A DNA stretch of 64,000 nucleotides. Origin: Deinococcus ruber (GTDB lineage: Bacteria; Deinococcota; Deinococci; Deinococcales; Deinococcaceae). A program made the position numbers and the translations under genes. The stretch lies in contig NZ_BMQL01000004.1 of the NCBI RefSeq assembly GCF_014648095.1, positions 124,001-188,000 of the forward strand, written 5' to 3'. Positions 31,735 through 39,893 of the stretch are shown in pieces (the stretch's first letter is position 1; every line of letters starts with the position of its first letter). The notes under the pieces were generated by a model. That model worked only from the letters and a program-made list of their open reading frames with translations. It searched no databases and was not told the origin of the DNA.

Positions 31735-32321
31735 GGCGAGTCCTCTGGAGGTGGGGGAGCGGGCACCCGGTCGTCGGGGGTACCTGAACGAATCAGATAC
31801 TGCTGATGTAAGCGCTGCATCAGGTGCAGATGATCCTGAAGATGCTCGTCGGAAATCACGTCGTAGGCGTCGAGCTGAAGCTGCTTCCAGTGCTGCTGAA
31901 ATTGCCGGGTCAGCTCGCGCCCGTCTTCGGTCAGCGTCACCAGAACCATGCGGCGATCCTGTGGGCTGGGGATGCGCTCGACCAGACTCCGCGCCGTCAG
32001 GCGGTCAATCATGGCGGTGGCGCTGGCGGGCGGCATGTCCAGCGCCCGGCTGATGTCACTCATACTCAGAGTGATGCGCTGTCCTGGCTGCCCCAGTGGA
32101 GCGGTGGGAATGCCCGGTTGCGTCCCCGCCAGTCCGTTCAGCACCAGCATATGCGCCAGATGCAGGTCGTAGCGGGCCAGCATGCCGCTGATCGATTTCT
32201 GTCCGAGAACCATCAGACCCATCTGCAATTCAAAAATGTCCTCCAGAATCTGCTGCCGTGTCGGAGGCGCACCGGGGGAAGCCCCCTGCACGGTTTCTGT
32301 TTCAGTACCTGAATCTTTCAC
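31731..32321 (-). CDS. MarR-family regulator of the efflux operon
   Basis: A 196-residue MarR protein with the winged helix in MSDISRALDMPPASATAMID and RLTARSLVERIPSPQDRRMV. It has a Gln/Thr-rich N terminus and a Pro-rich C terminus beyond the family core. It heads the operon and so probably represses it until a substrate binds. The start is a GTG at 32321. TATGAT (minus strand, 32344-32339) is a candidate -10. Confidence 0.88.
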   Translation of the reverse strand: MKDSGTETETVQGASPGAPPTRQQILEDIFELQMGLMVLGQKSISGMLARYDLHLAHMLVLNGLAGTQPGIPTAPLGQPGQRITLSMSDISRALDMPPASATAMIDRLTARSLVERIPSPQDRRMVLVTLTEDGRELTRQFQQHWKQLQLDAYDVISDEHLQDHLHLMQRLHQQYLIRSGTPDDRVPAPPPPEDSP

Positions 32322-32767
32322 ATCTCGAAGTATTCGGAATCATAACTATTTATTTTGTACGTTGAGTTACATACATGGATTTTGGGCTGGCTGCTCCATT
32401 CCAGTTCTGCTGAGCCGCAGTTCACAGCCTCACGTTAAAAGAAGGGCCGTGAAGGTCTGCGGGAGGCTGTGTGAATTCTGTGTGAACGCCCGCTGCCGAG
32501 AAGGCGCTCTGCAAAAAATTCGGCGTGGTTCTGCCGCCTGTCCTGACACAGCCGGAGTTGGGCGGTCATGTGATTTCCCCACGTTTTCCCGCGCCCAGCC
32601 TGCTATTCTGCGTGTATGCCCTGAACTGGGTACTCAGCGACATCCTCCACCAGACACCACTTATAGGTGTACTGACGGGGGATTTTTCGTTTTTGAGGTA
32701 CTGGTTCTCTGGACACCGGGCAGTGCAGGTGGGGTCGGCTCGGAAGGAAGAGCCTACGGAGGCTGTG
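32322..32767. promoter_or_regulatory. 446-base divergent regulatory region, efflux operon / DUF4258 gene
   Basis: No gene is supported here. On the efflux side: -10 TATGAT (minus, 32344-32339) and a palindrome TGTACGTTGAGTTACA at 32356-32371 with TGTA/TACA ends. On the other side: an extended -10 TGCTATTCT at 32601-32609, giving a leader of about 150 bases for the DUF4258 gene with a small hairpin ACACC/GGTGT (32654-32670), a T-rich stretch ATTTTTCGTTTTT after it, and hairpin GGCTC/GAGCC (32737-32754) directly before the ribosome binding site. The leader's function is unknown. Confidence 0.5.
32356..32371. promoter_or_regulatory. candidate MarR operator
   Basis: TGTACGTTGAGTTACA has inverted TGTA/TACA ends around a partly symmetric centre, the usual size of a MarR-family site, and lies just upstream of the -10 candidate of the marR operon. 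Weak evidence; sequence only. Confidence 0.3.
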
Positions 32768-33346
32768 ATGATGGAACACACCGAATTGCTGACCCTGCGG
32801 GCGAAACTGGCCCGCGCCGAGAAGGAGGCCCGCCGGGCTGCCGCCGTACCCCCCCCACCCAGATCCACGCCTCTGAAGCCGATTGCGCCGCAGCGAGAGG
32901 CCGAACTGGACGGCGTGACCACCGACGATTTTCTATTGAGCCGCGCCCATGCCCGGCTGCGAGACTTCGTGTACGACAGTCAGTATCACATCTGCCCGCA
33001 CGCGGTCGGACATGCCCGCGCCGAGGGCTTTCTGGAACACGACATCGTGGGCGTGCTGGTGTCGGGACGGGTGCGGGCGGTGTATACCGAGGAGCGCCGC
33101 TGGCTGGTGTGCGGGTTCTTCGAATCGGGCGGAATCCGGCTGCCGCTGCATGTGGTGGTGCAGGTGTACGTAGACGGCGTGGACGTGGTCACGGCGTTCA
33201 TTCCCAAGCATCCACACCACATCATCAGCCGGGCGCGGCTTGCGGTAATGCTGCGCTACGACGACGAAAAATTGAAACACCGCACCGCCCTGCCCGGCAA
33301 TAAAGCGGGCTACCGGGGGCGCGGCAAATGGAAGAAGGGGGCGTGA
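32768..33346 (+). CDS. DUF4258-domain protein
   Basis: A 192-residue protein: a charged helical N-terminal part (ELLTLRAKLARAEKEARRAA), a proline-rich linker, then a DUF4258-like domain (about residues 60-165) with HARAEGFLEHDIVGVLVSGR and IPKHPHHIISRARLA. DUF4258 has a RelE-like fold in some members, but here there is no antitoxin next to it. Start chosen at 32768 because GGAGG lies at 32758-32762. It ends 35 bases from the convergent LLM gene, with a small palindrome CAGACCAGTCTG at 33363-33374 in between. Confidence 0.75.
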   Translation: MMEHTELLTLRAKLARAEKEARRAAAVPPPPRSTPLKPIAPQREAELDGVTTDDFLLSRAHARLRDFVYDSQYHICPHAVGHARAEGFLEHDIVGVLVSGRVRAVYTEERRWLVCGFFESGGIRLPLHVVVQVYVDGVDVVTAFIPKHPHHIISRARLAVMLRYDDEKLKHRTALPGNKAGYRGRGKWKKGA

Positions 33347-33381
33347 AGGGCCGGTAGGAAGACAGACCAGTCTGCGGGTTC

Positions 33382-34467
33382 TCAGTCCGAGGCGGCTCCG
33401 GCCAGTGCTGGCTGCTTGCTTCCCAGTTCGAACGCCTGCGCGATCAGCTCGTAGGAACGTACCCGCGCCGCGTGGCTGTGTAGCGCTGCTGTAATCATGA
33501 TCTCGTCTGCGCCGTATCTGGCGGCCAGCGCTTCCAGTTCGGCGCGTACCTGCTGCGGCGTGCCCACCGTCTGGGTGGCGCGGTAGCTCTGCACAAAGGC
33601 GCGTTCGGCGGCGCTGTACGGGTACGCCAGCGCTTCTTCGGGGCTGGGAATCGGGCGGCTCTGGCCCCTGCGGATATTCAGGAACATCAGGCCCAGCGAC
33701 GACGCGAGGCGCTCGGCTTCCGGCTCGGTGTCTGCTGCCACTGCCACTGTCGCCAGAATCGCATGGGGCGCGGCGAGCTGCGCCGAGGGGCGGAAATTCT
33801 GGCGATACAGGCTCATGGCCTCGCCCGCAGCGGCAGCGCTGAAATGGTACGCGAAGGCGAACCCGTACCCCAGGTGGGCGGCGAGCTGAGCGCTGTACGT
33901 GCTCGACCCCAGCAGATAAATAGGCGGCAGCGGCACATCGACCGGAGACGCCCGCACCGCGCCGAGCGGGTGGTTTGCCGGAAAATACCCTGCTCCGCCG
34001 TCGTCCTGACCGCTGTAGGCCCGCAACTCTGCGAGCTGGTCGGGCAGGTCGTCGCGGTGCAGCGCTTCCTGCGAGCCGCGCAGCGCCAGCGCCGTCACGC
34101 CGTCGGTGCCGGGGGCGCGGCCAATGCCCAGGTCGATGCGTCCGGGGGCCAGCGCTTCCAGCGTGCGGAAATTCTCGGCCACCTTCAGCGGCGCGTGGTT
34201 GGGCAGCATGATGCCGCCCGACCCCACCCGGATGCGCTGCGTGTGGGTCGCCAGCACCCCGATCAGGATTTCCGGTGCAGAGCTGACCACGCTGGAGGTG
34301 TTGTGGTGCTCGGCGATCCAGTAGCGGGTGTATCCGGCGGCGTCGGCGGCCTGGGCCAGCGAAATGCTGTTGGTGATGGCCTGTGGGCCGCTCGATCCTT
34401 CGCTGACCGGAACGAGATCGAGAATGGAAAGGGGCAGGGCAGAGGGCGGCATGGTAGAGGGCGGCAT
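33382..34467 (-). CDS. LLM-class flavin-dependent oxidoreductase (luciferase-like)
   Basis: A 361-residue TIM-barrel monooxygenase-like protein (LPLSILDLVPVSEG, YWIAEHHNTSSVV, VGSGGIMLPNHAPLKVAENF, GRIDLGIGRAPGTDG). It belongs to the single-component luciferase-like group often annotated MsnO8-like. It should bind FMN or F420; the substrate is unknown. Two candidate ATGs at 34467 and 34452 lie in a short direct repeat of CATGCCGCCCTCTACC-like sequence; the upstream one is chosen only by length. Confidence 0.85.
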   Translation of the reverse strand: MPPSTMPPSALPLSILDLVPVSEGSSGPQAITNSISLAQAADAAGYTRYWIAEHHNTSSVVSSAPEILIGVLATHTQRIRVGSGGIMLPNHAPLKVAENFRTLEALAPGRIDLGIGRAPGTDGVTALALRGSQEALHRDDLPDQLAELRAYSGQDDGGAGYFPANHPLGAVRASPVDVPLPPIYLLGSSTYSAQLAAHLGYGFAFAYHFSAAAAGEAMSLYRQNFRPSAQLAAPHAILATVAVAADTEPEAERLASSLGLMFLNIRRGQSRPIPSPEEALAYPYSAAERAFVQSYRATQTVGTPQQVRAELEALAARYGADEIMITAALHSHAARVRSYELIAQAFELGSKQPALAGAASD

Positions 34468-34522
34468 GGGGGTATTGAACACCCGGCGCACGCATCTAAA
34501 AGTGATGTGTGGCGCGGGCGGT

Positions 34523-35089
34523 TCAGGTTCCGAGCTGAAGCTGGAGCCACTCCCAGGCCTGCACCTGTGCTGTTTCGTCTGTGGTGTCCAGCCGCAGCAG
34601 TGGCCCGTCCAGCGCCAGCGGTTCGGTGCAGGCACGGGGCGGCAACGCGGTCATGCTGTACGTCTGGTGGATGTGAGGATGTTCGCCCAGCGCCACCCGT
34701 GCGTCGTGGCGGCGCTGAAGCTCGGGCAGCGGGGCAGAGCAGTACACCTGAAGGACGCTTGCCCCGCTCGCCTCTGTGAGTGCCCTGATCTTCGGCTCGC
34801 TGACGCCCAGATAGAAATGCGTTTCCAGCACGGCGCTGATGCCCGCTGCCAGCACCGTTCCAGCCACGTGGTACATGATCTCGAAGCTGAGCGGCCCCGC
34901 CTGAGCACGGGTCAGGGCAGGCAGGTGGTCGTGCAGGATCTCCTTGTACTCGTCCTTGCTGACCAGCGGCCAGCCGAGCCGCCGTGCTAGCGCGGTGCCG
35001 AGCGTCGTCTTGCCGGAAGCGGGCAGGCCGGAAACGACCAGAAGTGTGGCGGGCGTGGGTTTCACGGTCTTCACTCTGCCACAGGTCAC
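34523..35089 (-). CDS. P-loop kinase (zeta-toxin/AAA-type ATP-binding protein)
   Basis: A 188-residue P-loop protein with Walker [12 protein letters not shown], a following [11 protein letters not shown] (acidic acceptor region) and ETHFYLG. The fold is that of small-molecule kinases such as gluconate or chloramphenicol kinases and of zeta toxins. No antitoxin gene sits beside it, so a metabolic or repair kinase is more likely. Start GTG at 35089 or the GTG at 35074. A distant relative is at 56040. Confidence 0.75.
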   Translation of the reverse strand: MTCGRVKTVKPTPATLLVVSGLPASGKTTLGTALARRLGWPLVSKDEYKEILHDHLPALTRAQAGPLSFEIMYHVAGTVLAAGISAVLETHFYLGVSEPKIRALTEASGASVLQVYCSAPLPELQRRHDARVALGEHPHIHQTYSMTALPPRACTEPLALDGPLLRLDTTDETAQVQAWEWLQLQLGT

Positions 35090-35124
35090 GTCTGCTGCCC
35101 GGCCCAGCCTCTATGCTGACCGCC

Positions 35125-36435
35125 ATGACCCGTCTCGGCCTTTCCGACACCATCGCCGCCGTCGCCACTGCCCCAGGAAGCGCGGGTGTGGGAATTGTGC
35201 GTGTCAGCGGCCCCGACGCGCATGTGGTGGCGGGCCAGGTGTTCCAGGGGCGGCATACGCCTGCTCAGACGGAAGGCGGGCGCTTTCTGTACGGGCAGTT
35301 CAGAAGCCAGACCGGAGAACGCCTCGACGACGGGCTGTGTCTGGTGTTTCGTGCGCCCCACAGCTACACCGGAGAAGACGTGGCAGAGTTCCAGTCGCAC
35401 GGCAGCCCGGCGGTGTTGCGCTCGCTGCTGGCAGCAACGCTCGCGGCGGGTGCGCGGCCTGCCCGACCCGGCGAATTCACGCTGCGGGCGTATCTGGCGG
35501 GCCGCATGGATCTGACGCAGGCCGAATCGGTGCTGAACCTCGTGAATGCTCAGGGCGAAACCGCCCGCAGGCAGGCGACGCTGGGCCTGTCGGGAGCGCT
35601 CTCGCAGCAGATCGCCGCCATTCAGCACGACGTGACGCGCACGCTCAGCGCGGTGCAGGCGATGCTCGACTATCCAGAAGAGGGCGTGCCCCACGAGGAA
35701 CGCGAAGAGCCGCTGCGCCGGGCAGAAGCGCAGCTTTCCGCCCTGATCGACACTGGGCGGGCCGGACAGGTGGCGGCCCAGGGAGCGCGGCTGGCGCTGA
35801 TCGGTGCGCCGAACGCGGGCAAATCGAGCCTGCTGAACGCGCTGCTGGGCTATGAACGCAGCATCGTAACACCTGTGCCCGGCACCACCCGCGACTATCT
35901 GGAAGCGAGCATGGAACTGGCGGGCGTTCCGATCACGCTGGTCGATACGGCGGGTCTGCGCGACACGCTCGACACCATCGAGGCGGCGGGCGTGCAGCAT
36001 GCCAGGGTGCTGGCGGGGGCTGCCGATCTGGTGCTGCGGCTGGAAGACGGCACCAGACCGCGTGAGGCGCTGGAAGGCGTGCCGGAAACTGCCCTGCTGG
36101 TTCAGACCAAAGCCGACCTGGGCAGCGTGTGGCACGATCCCGCCGCCATCTGTGTCAGTGCCCTGACCGGGGAAGGGCTGCCGGAACTGCGCGAACATCT
36201 GCGCCGCCGCCTGCTGGGTGACGCGGGCCGCCAGGAAGTGTGGCTGGGCAGTGAGCGGCAGATCGAGGCCGCCCGCCGCGCCCTGGCCCACCTGCGGGCC
36301 GCGCACACCCTTCCCGACGATCTGGCGGGCTACGAGCTGGAAGAAGCGCTGTACGCGCTGGCAGAGATCACCGGGCGCGACGTGCAGGAAGACGTGATCG
36401 ACGGCGTGTTCCGCAATTTCTGCGTCGGAAAATAG
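35125..36435 (+). CDS. mnmE: tRNA modification GTPase MnmE
   Basis: A 436-residue MnmE: N-terminal formyl-THF-binding domain ([20 protein letters not shown]), helical domain, inserted G domain with [16 protein letters not shown] (G1), PGTTRDYLE (G2 region), DTAGLRDT (G3) and QTKADL (G4), and the C-terminal catalytic cysteine FCVGK. With MnmG it modifies the wobble uridine of certain tRNAs. The ATG at 35125 follows TATGCT by seven bases, which rules out the longer upstream frame. Confidence 0.95.
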   Translation: MTRLGLSDTIAAVATAPGSAGVGIVRVSGPDAHVVAGQVFQGRHTPAQTEGGRFLYGQFRSQTGERLDDGLCLVFRAPHSYTGEDVAEFQSHGSPAVLRSLLAATLAAGARPARPGEFTLRAYLAGRMDLTQAESVLNLVNAQGETARRQATLGLSGALSQQIAAIQHDVTRTLSAVQAMLDYPEEGVPHEEREEPLRRAEAQLSALIDTGRAGQVAAQGARLALIGAPNAGKSSLLNALLGYERSIVTPVPGTTRDYLEASMELAGVPITLVDTAGLRDTLDTIEAAGVQHARVLAGAADLVLRLEDGTRPREALEGVPETALLVQTKADLGSVWHDPAAICVSALTGEGLPELREHLRRRLLGDAGRQEVWLGSERQIEAARRALAHLRAAHTLPDDLAGYELEEALYALAEITGRDVQEDVIDGVFRNFCVGK

Positions 36436-36549
36436 CAGGAAGTGTGCCTGACGCGTCCTCGCTGAGCTGTGCGGCACCGGAACCGAACGACGAGACGAAT
36501 CTGCGCCGACTGTACGAGAACTGAACCTCTATCCGGATAACATCGGGGC

Positions 36550-37272
36550 GTGAACTTCCGACTGACTGAAACTCCCGCCGTGATCCGGCTCGCACTCTCG
36601 GCGGGCCTGGGTCTGCTGGCAAGTGTGCTGATCCCGCGCCCCGATCACCTGCACTGGGAGTATCACGCGCTGGTCGGCTGGTGCGTGGCGGCAGCGGCCT
36701 TCCTGCTCATCTCTTCGCGGGTCATCTTTCGCTCGGATGGCAGGCGCACCCGCGAGGTTGCCACCCGCGAGGATGCCAGCCGCGCCGCCGCCAGCCTGAT
36801 CGTGCTGCTGGGCAGCGGCATCAGTCTGGCGGGTGTGATATACGCCATGACGCAGGCAGCCGATCTGCAAAAACAGAAATACGTCGTTGCCGCTGCCATT
36901 CTGACCGCGCTGGGAATAGGCGTGGTGGTGCTGTCGTGGCTGCTGATCCAGACGGTGTACACCTTCCGGTACGCGCACCTGTATTACGCCGCGCCGGAAG
37001 GAGGCATCCAGTTCGACCACTCAGATGACGATGAAGACAATGACGGTGAGAGCGAAGAAAACGATTCGGACGACGCCAAAAACGAGCCGCCGGATTATCA
37101 GGATTTCTGGTATCTGGCCGTGACCATCGGCATGACCTTTCAGGTATCCGATACCAACCTGTCGCGCAAGACCATCCGCCGTGCCCTGACCAACCACGCC
37201 CTGATTTCCTACGGCTACAACGCGGTGCTGGTGGCGCTCACCATCAACATCGTGGCGAGCTTCATCAGCTAG
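36550..37272 (+). CDS. DUF1345 membrane protein with acidic insert
   Basis: A 240-residue protein with five to six hydrophobic segments and the DUF1345 ending DFWYLAVTIGMTFQVSDTNL. A cytoplasmic loop near residues 158-180 is strongly acidic (DDDEDNDGESEENDSDD), unusual for the family and possibly metal- or cation-binding. GTG start at 36550; no clear ribosome binding site. Function of DUF1345 is unknown. Confidence 0.83.
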   Translation: MNFRLTETPAVIRLALSAGLGLLASVLIPRPDHLHWEYHALVGWCVAAAAFLLISSRVIFRSDGRRTREVATREDASRAAASLIVLLGSGISLAGVIYAMTQAADLQKQKYVVAAAILTALGIGVVVLSWLLIQTVYTFRYAHLYYAAPEGGIQFDHSDDDEDNDGESEENDSDDAKNEPPDYQDFWYLAVTIGMTFQVSDTNLSRKTIRRALTNHALISYGYNAVLVALTINIVASFIS

Positions 37273-38083
37273 GCAGCCCTGCCAGATACCGTTCCAGATA
37301 CGCAGCTACGCCGTCTTCGTCGTTGTTCAGCGTCACCTCGTCGGCGGCGTCGAGCGCCTCGGGTTCGGCGTTCGCCATCGCCACGCCACGCCCGGCCCAG
37401 TGCAGCAGTTCGGCGTCATTCGGCGCGTCTCCAAAGGCCAGCACCTCGCTCGCCCGGATGCCGAGCCGCCCGCACAGTTGCTCGACGCCCCAGGCTTTGC
37501 TGACATGGGGGGCCAGCACTTCCAGAAACGGTGCGCCGCTGTGAGTGACGGCGAATCCATCCAGTTCCAGCCGCTGCACCTCGCCGAGCAGGGCACGCGG
37601 CGACAGCAGCTGACTCCTCACGATGAATTTCAGGCTGGGCGCGGCAAGGACCCGTTCCAGTGAACACGCCTCCATCTCGTGCGGATGCCGCTTGTGGTCT
37701 TCGAAGGTCGCCAGTTCGGCGTAGCCTGTCTGGGCCACGAAAACGCTGCCGCCGTCTCTGACGCTGGCGAAGCGCACCTCGGGCCGCGCCACTGTGAGCT
37801 GGTGGGCCAGCGTGGACTGTGCCGGAACAGGCAGGTGTTCCTCGAACAGCGTCTGGCCGCTGCCCAGATGCACCGCGTGCGCTCCGTTGCCGCAGATGGC
37901 GTAGTCGGTGAATCCAGCGGCCTCTGCCACGGTCTTCAGGCCGCGTGGCTGGCGAGCCGTGACCGGAACGACCACGATGCCCGCTGCTCTGGCGGCGTTC
38001 AGGGCAGTGCGGGTGCGCTCGCTGACCGTGCCGTCTGAGCGGAGTAAGGTGCCGTCCAGATCGGTGGCAATCAAGCGGATCAA
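37265..38083 (-). CDS. HAD-superfamily (Cof-type) phosphatase, copy B
   Basis: A 272-residue Cof-type HAD enzyme: DLDGTLLRSDG (nucleophile Asp), VVPVTARQP, the K in SLKFIVRSQ and GDAPNDAELL. It likely dephosphorylates sugar phosphates or flavin-type compounds. The start is a TTG at 38083 that overlaps the stop of the upstream HAD gene (TTGA), so the pair is coupled. Its last 67 coding bases differ from those of the other copy at only two positions. It overlaps the end of the DUF1345 gene by 8 bases. Confidence 0.85.
   Translation of the reverse strand: MIRLIATDLDGTLLRSDGTVSERTRTALNAARAAGIVVVPVTARQPRGLKTVAEAAGFTDYAICGNGAHAVHLGSGQTLFEEHLPVPAQSTLAHQLTVARPEVRFASVRDGGSVFVAQTGYAELATFEDHKRHPHEMEACSLERVLAAPSLKFIVRSQLLSPRALLGEVQRLELDGFAVTHSGAPFLEVLAPHVSKAWGVEQLCGRLGIRASEVLAFGDAPNDAELLHWAGRGVAMANAEPEALDAADEVTLNNDEDGVAAYLERYLAGLPS
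37274..37340. repeat. 67-bp direct repeat, copy 1 (HAD 3' end)
   Basis: Matches 38095-38161 at 65 of 67 positions; both are the 3' ends of tandem HAD genes, encoding [17 protein letters not shown]. Confidence 0.8.
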
Positions 38084-38892
38084 GACGGTTGCTCCAGCCC
38101 TGCCAGATACCGTTCCAGATACGCAGCCACGCCGTCTTCGTCGTTGCTCAGCGTCACCTCGGCGGCGGCCTGCTGCACGTCCGGCTGCGCGTTTGCCACC
38201 GCCACCGCTCGCCCGGCCCAGCGCATCATCGGCAGGTCGTTGGGGGCGTCTCCGAACACCACCACCTCCTGCGCCGCCACCCCCAGCAGCCCGCACAGGC
38301 GCTCCAGCGCATACGCCTTGCTGACATGCGCCGCCGCCACCTCGCTGAAGGGCGCACCCGACGAACTGGCATGCACGCTTCCGCCCCCCAGTTGATTGAT
38401 GCGGGCGTTCAGTGCCAGCGGATCGAGCGCCGCGCTGCGGGCGATCAGCTTCAGAATCGGCTGACTGTCCAGCAGGGTCAGCAGGTCGGGGGTGGACTGT
38501 GGTCGGCTCTTCGGTTCTGCCGCGTGCGCCACGTCGGGCACGTTCTGTTCCCGCGCCATGCCGCTGCCCCACTCCAGCGCCAGCGAAACATCTGGAAGTT
38601 CTATCCGCAGCTGGGGAATCAGGGCGTGCAGCACGTGTGCGGGTATGGGCTGGAGGTCTTCGGCAACGCCGTCGGGCAGGCGGTGGGTGGCGGCCCCGTT
38701 GCTACAGATGATGTGTCCTTGCAGCCCCAGATGCTCGGCCAGCGGCAGCACCATGCGCGACGGGCGGCCCGTGATGAGCACCACCACCAGCCCCGCCTGT
38801 TGCGCCCGCTGGAGCGTGGCCCGGCTGCGGGCCGACACCTCGCCTGCGCTGTTCAGCAGCGTGCCGTCGAGGTCGGTGGCGATCAGCTTCAC
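38080..38892 (-). CDS. HAD-superfamily (Cof-type) phosphatase, copy A
   Basis: A 270-residue Cof-type HAD phosphatase with [19 protein letters not shown], a Lys in PILKLIARS and [10 protein letters not shown]. The GTG start at 38892 overlaps the acpS stop by four bases. A paralogue follows at once. The two share the same domain plan but differ in the cap domain (an extra segment with [18 protein letters not shown] here), so they may act on different substrates. Confidence 0.85.
   Translation of the reverse strand: MKLIATDLDGTLLNSAGEVSARSRATLQRAQQAGLVVVLITGRPSRMVLPLAEHLGLQGHIICSNGAATHRLPDGVAEDLQPIPAHVLHALIPQLRIELPDVSLALEWGSGMAREQNVPDVAHAAEPKSRPQSTPDLLTLLDSQPILKLIARSAALDPLALNARINQLGGGSVHASSSGAPFSEVAAAHVSKAYALERLCGLLGVAAQEVVVFGDAPNDLPMMRWAGRAVAVANAQPDVQQAAAEVTLSNDEDGVAAYLERYLAGLEQPS
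38095..38161. repeat. 67-bp direct repeat, copy 2 (HAD 3' end)
   Basis: Partner of 37274-37340, 65 of 67 identical. The rest of the two genes has diverged much more, which points to local gene conversion or selection. Confidence 0.8.
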
Positions 38893-39272
38893 CGCTGCTC
38901 CAGCAGGACCACTGCCGAGGCGTATTCGTGGGTGTGTGTCAGCGTCAGGTGGGCTGTCCAGCCGTGCCGCTGCATCTCGGCGGCGATGGCAGGCGCAAAG
39001 CCCAGCAGCGGCGCAGCGTAGGGAAAGGGGCCATCCGGCGTGCGGGGGCGCTCGACCCACACGTCTCGCCAGCCGTGCGGGCGCGGCCACACCTTCTGAA
39101 ACGCTTCCTTGGCAGCAAAGCGGGCGGCGTAGCTGGGCATGGGGTCGGCCAGCCCGGCGCAGTAGTCCAGCTCGGCAGGCGCGTACAGCTTGAAGAAGCG
39201 CTGGCCCTCGCGCTCGTACAGCCCACGAATCCGCGCCGTCTCGATCAGGTCGTGGCCGATAGCAACAATCAC
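38889..39272 (-). CDS. acpS: holo-acyl-carrier-protein synthase
   Basis: A 127-residue Acp[21 protein letters not shown] and [15 protein letters not shown] hold the Mg- and CoA-binding residues. It attaches 4'-phosphopantetheine to acyl carrier protein. GTG start at 39272, six bases after TAGAGT (minus strand), leaderless. It leads an acpS-HAD-HAD operon with four-base overlaps. Confidence 0.92.
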   Translation of the reverse strand: MIVAIGHDLIETARIRGLYEREGQRFFKLYAPAELDYCAGLADPMPSYAARFAAKEAFQKVWPRPHGWRDVWVERPRTPDGPFPYAAPLLGFAPAIAAEMQRHGWTAHLTLTHTHEYASAVVLLEQR

Positions 39273-39342
39273 GCCGTTACTCTACCCCAACCGCCCAAGC
39301 GCACCGGAACCACCCAGGCGCACCGAAAGTTGGCGGCAGGCG

Positions 39343-39804
39343 TCAGCTTACCTGCTGCGGCAGCGCTTCGCCCGCCCCGATGATGCCGAATTCGACCACC
39401 CGGCCCACCGAATCCAGCCCGAACACCACCGTCCACTGCACGTCCGGCCCCTTTTCGAAGGTGGCGGTTCGCAGGTAGTAGCTCACGCCGTCCTGTACGC
39501 GCACGTCTTCTGAAATCAGGCGCAGTTCCTTGCCGTAGGTCACGACGCCGTTTGCTCGGTACGCCTGAAACACCTTCAGATCGCCGCCGAAGCCCGCCCG
39601 CGCCGTGGGCAGGAAGGCCGCCCAGACGGGTGTCAGGTTCTGGGCATAAAACCACGTCACCAGCTGCCGTCCACGTTTCAGCGCCGCGTCTCGGGCAAGG
39701 GTGTTGGCAGCGGCGGGTGGGGTCGTGGCCGGGGTGGCAGCCAGCGTGGGCGCGGCGGACAGCAGCAGGGCAGTCATGGTCAGCAGCAAACGGGCGGGGC
39801 GCAT
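39343..39804 (-). CDS. hypothetical secreted protein (DUF3887-like)
   Basis: A 153-residue protein with a signal peptide (RLLLTMTALLLSAAPTLAA) and a small alpha-beta domain (WFYAQNLTPVWAAFLP, VQWTVVFGLDSVGRVVEFGI) that resembles DUF3887/NTF2-like folds. Start chosen at 39804 since AAGGAGG lies five bases upstream; earlier ATGs at 39837 and 39834 lack one. Function unknown. Confidence 0.72.
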   Translation of the reverse strand: MRPARLLLTMTALLLSAAPTLAATPATTPPAAANTLARDAALKRGRQLVTWFYAQNLTPVWAAFLPTARAGFGGDLKVFQAYRANGVVTYGKELRLISEDVRVQDGVSYYLRTATFEKGPDVQWTVVFGLDSVGRVVEFGIIGAGEALPQQVS

Positions 39805-39893
39805 ACGAACCTCCTTCAGATGTAGGAAGTCCATCATGCGCCCCGCCCTGTCGCCGATTTGCAGCGCTTGCTGCGGTTTGCTTTACCTCCGAC

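Noticed and set aside
34523..35089. Zeta-toxin-like toxin gene
   Set aside because: The P-loop fold fits, but there is no adjacent antitoxin and the neighbours are housekeeping genes; called a kinase.
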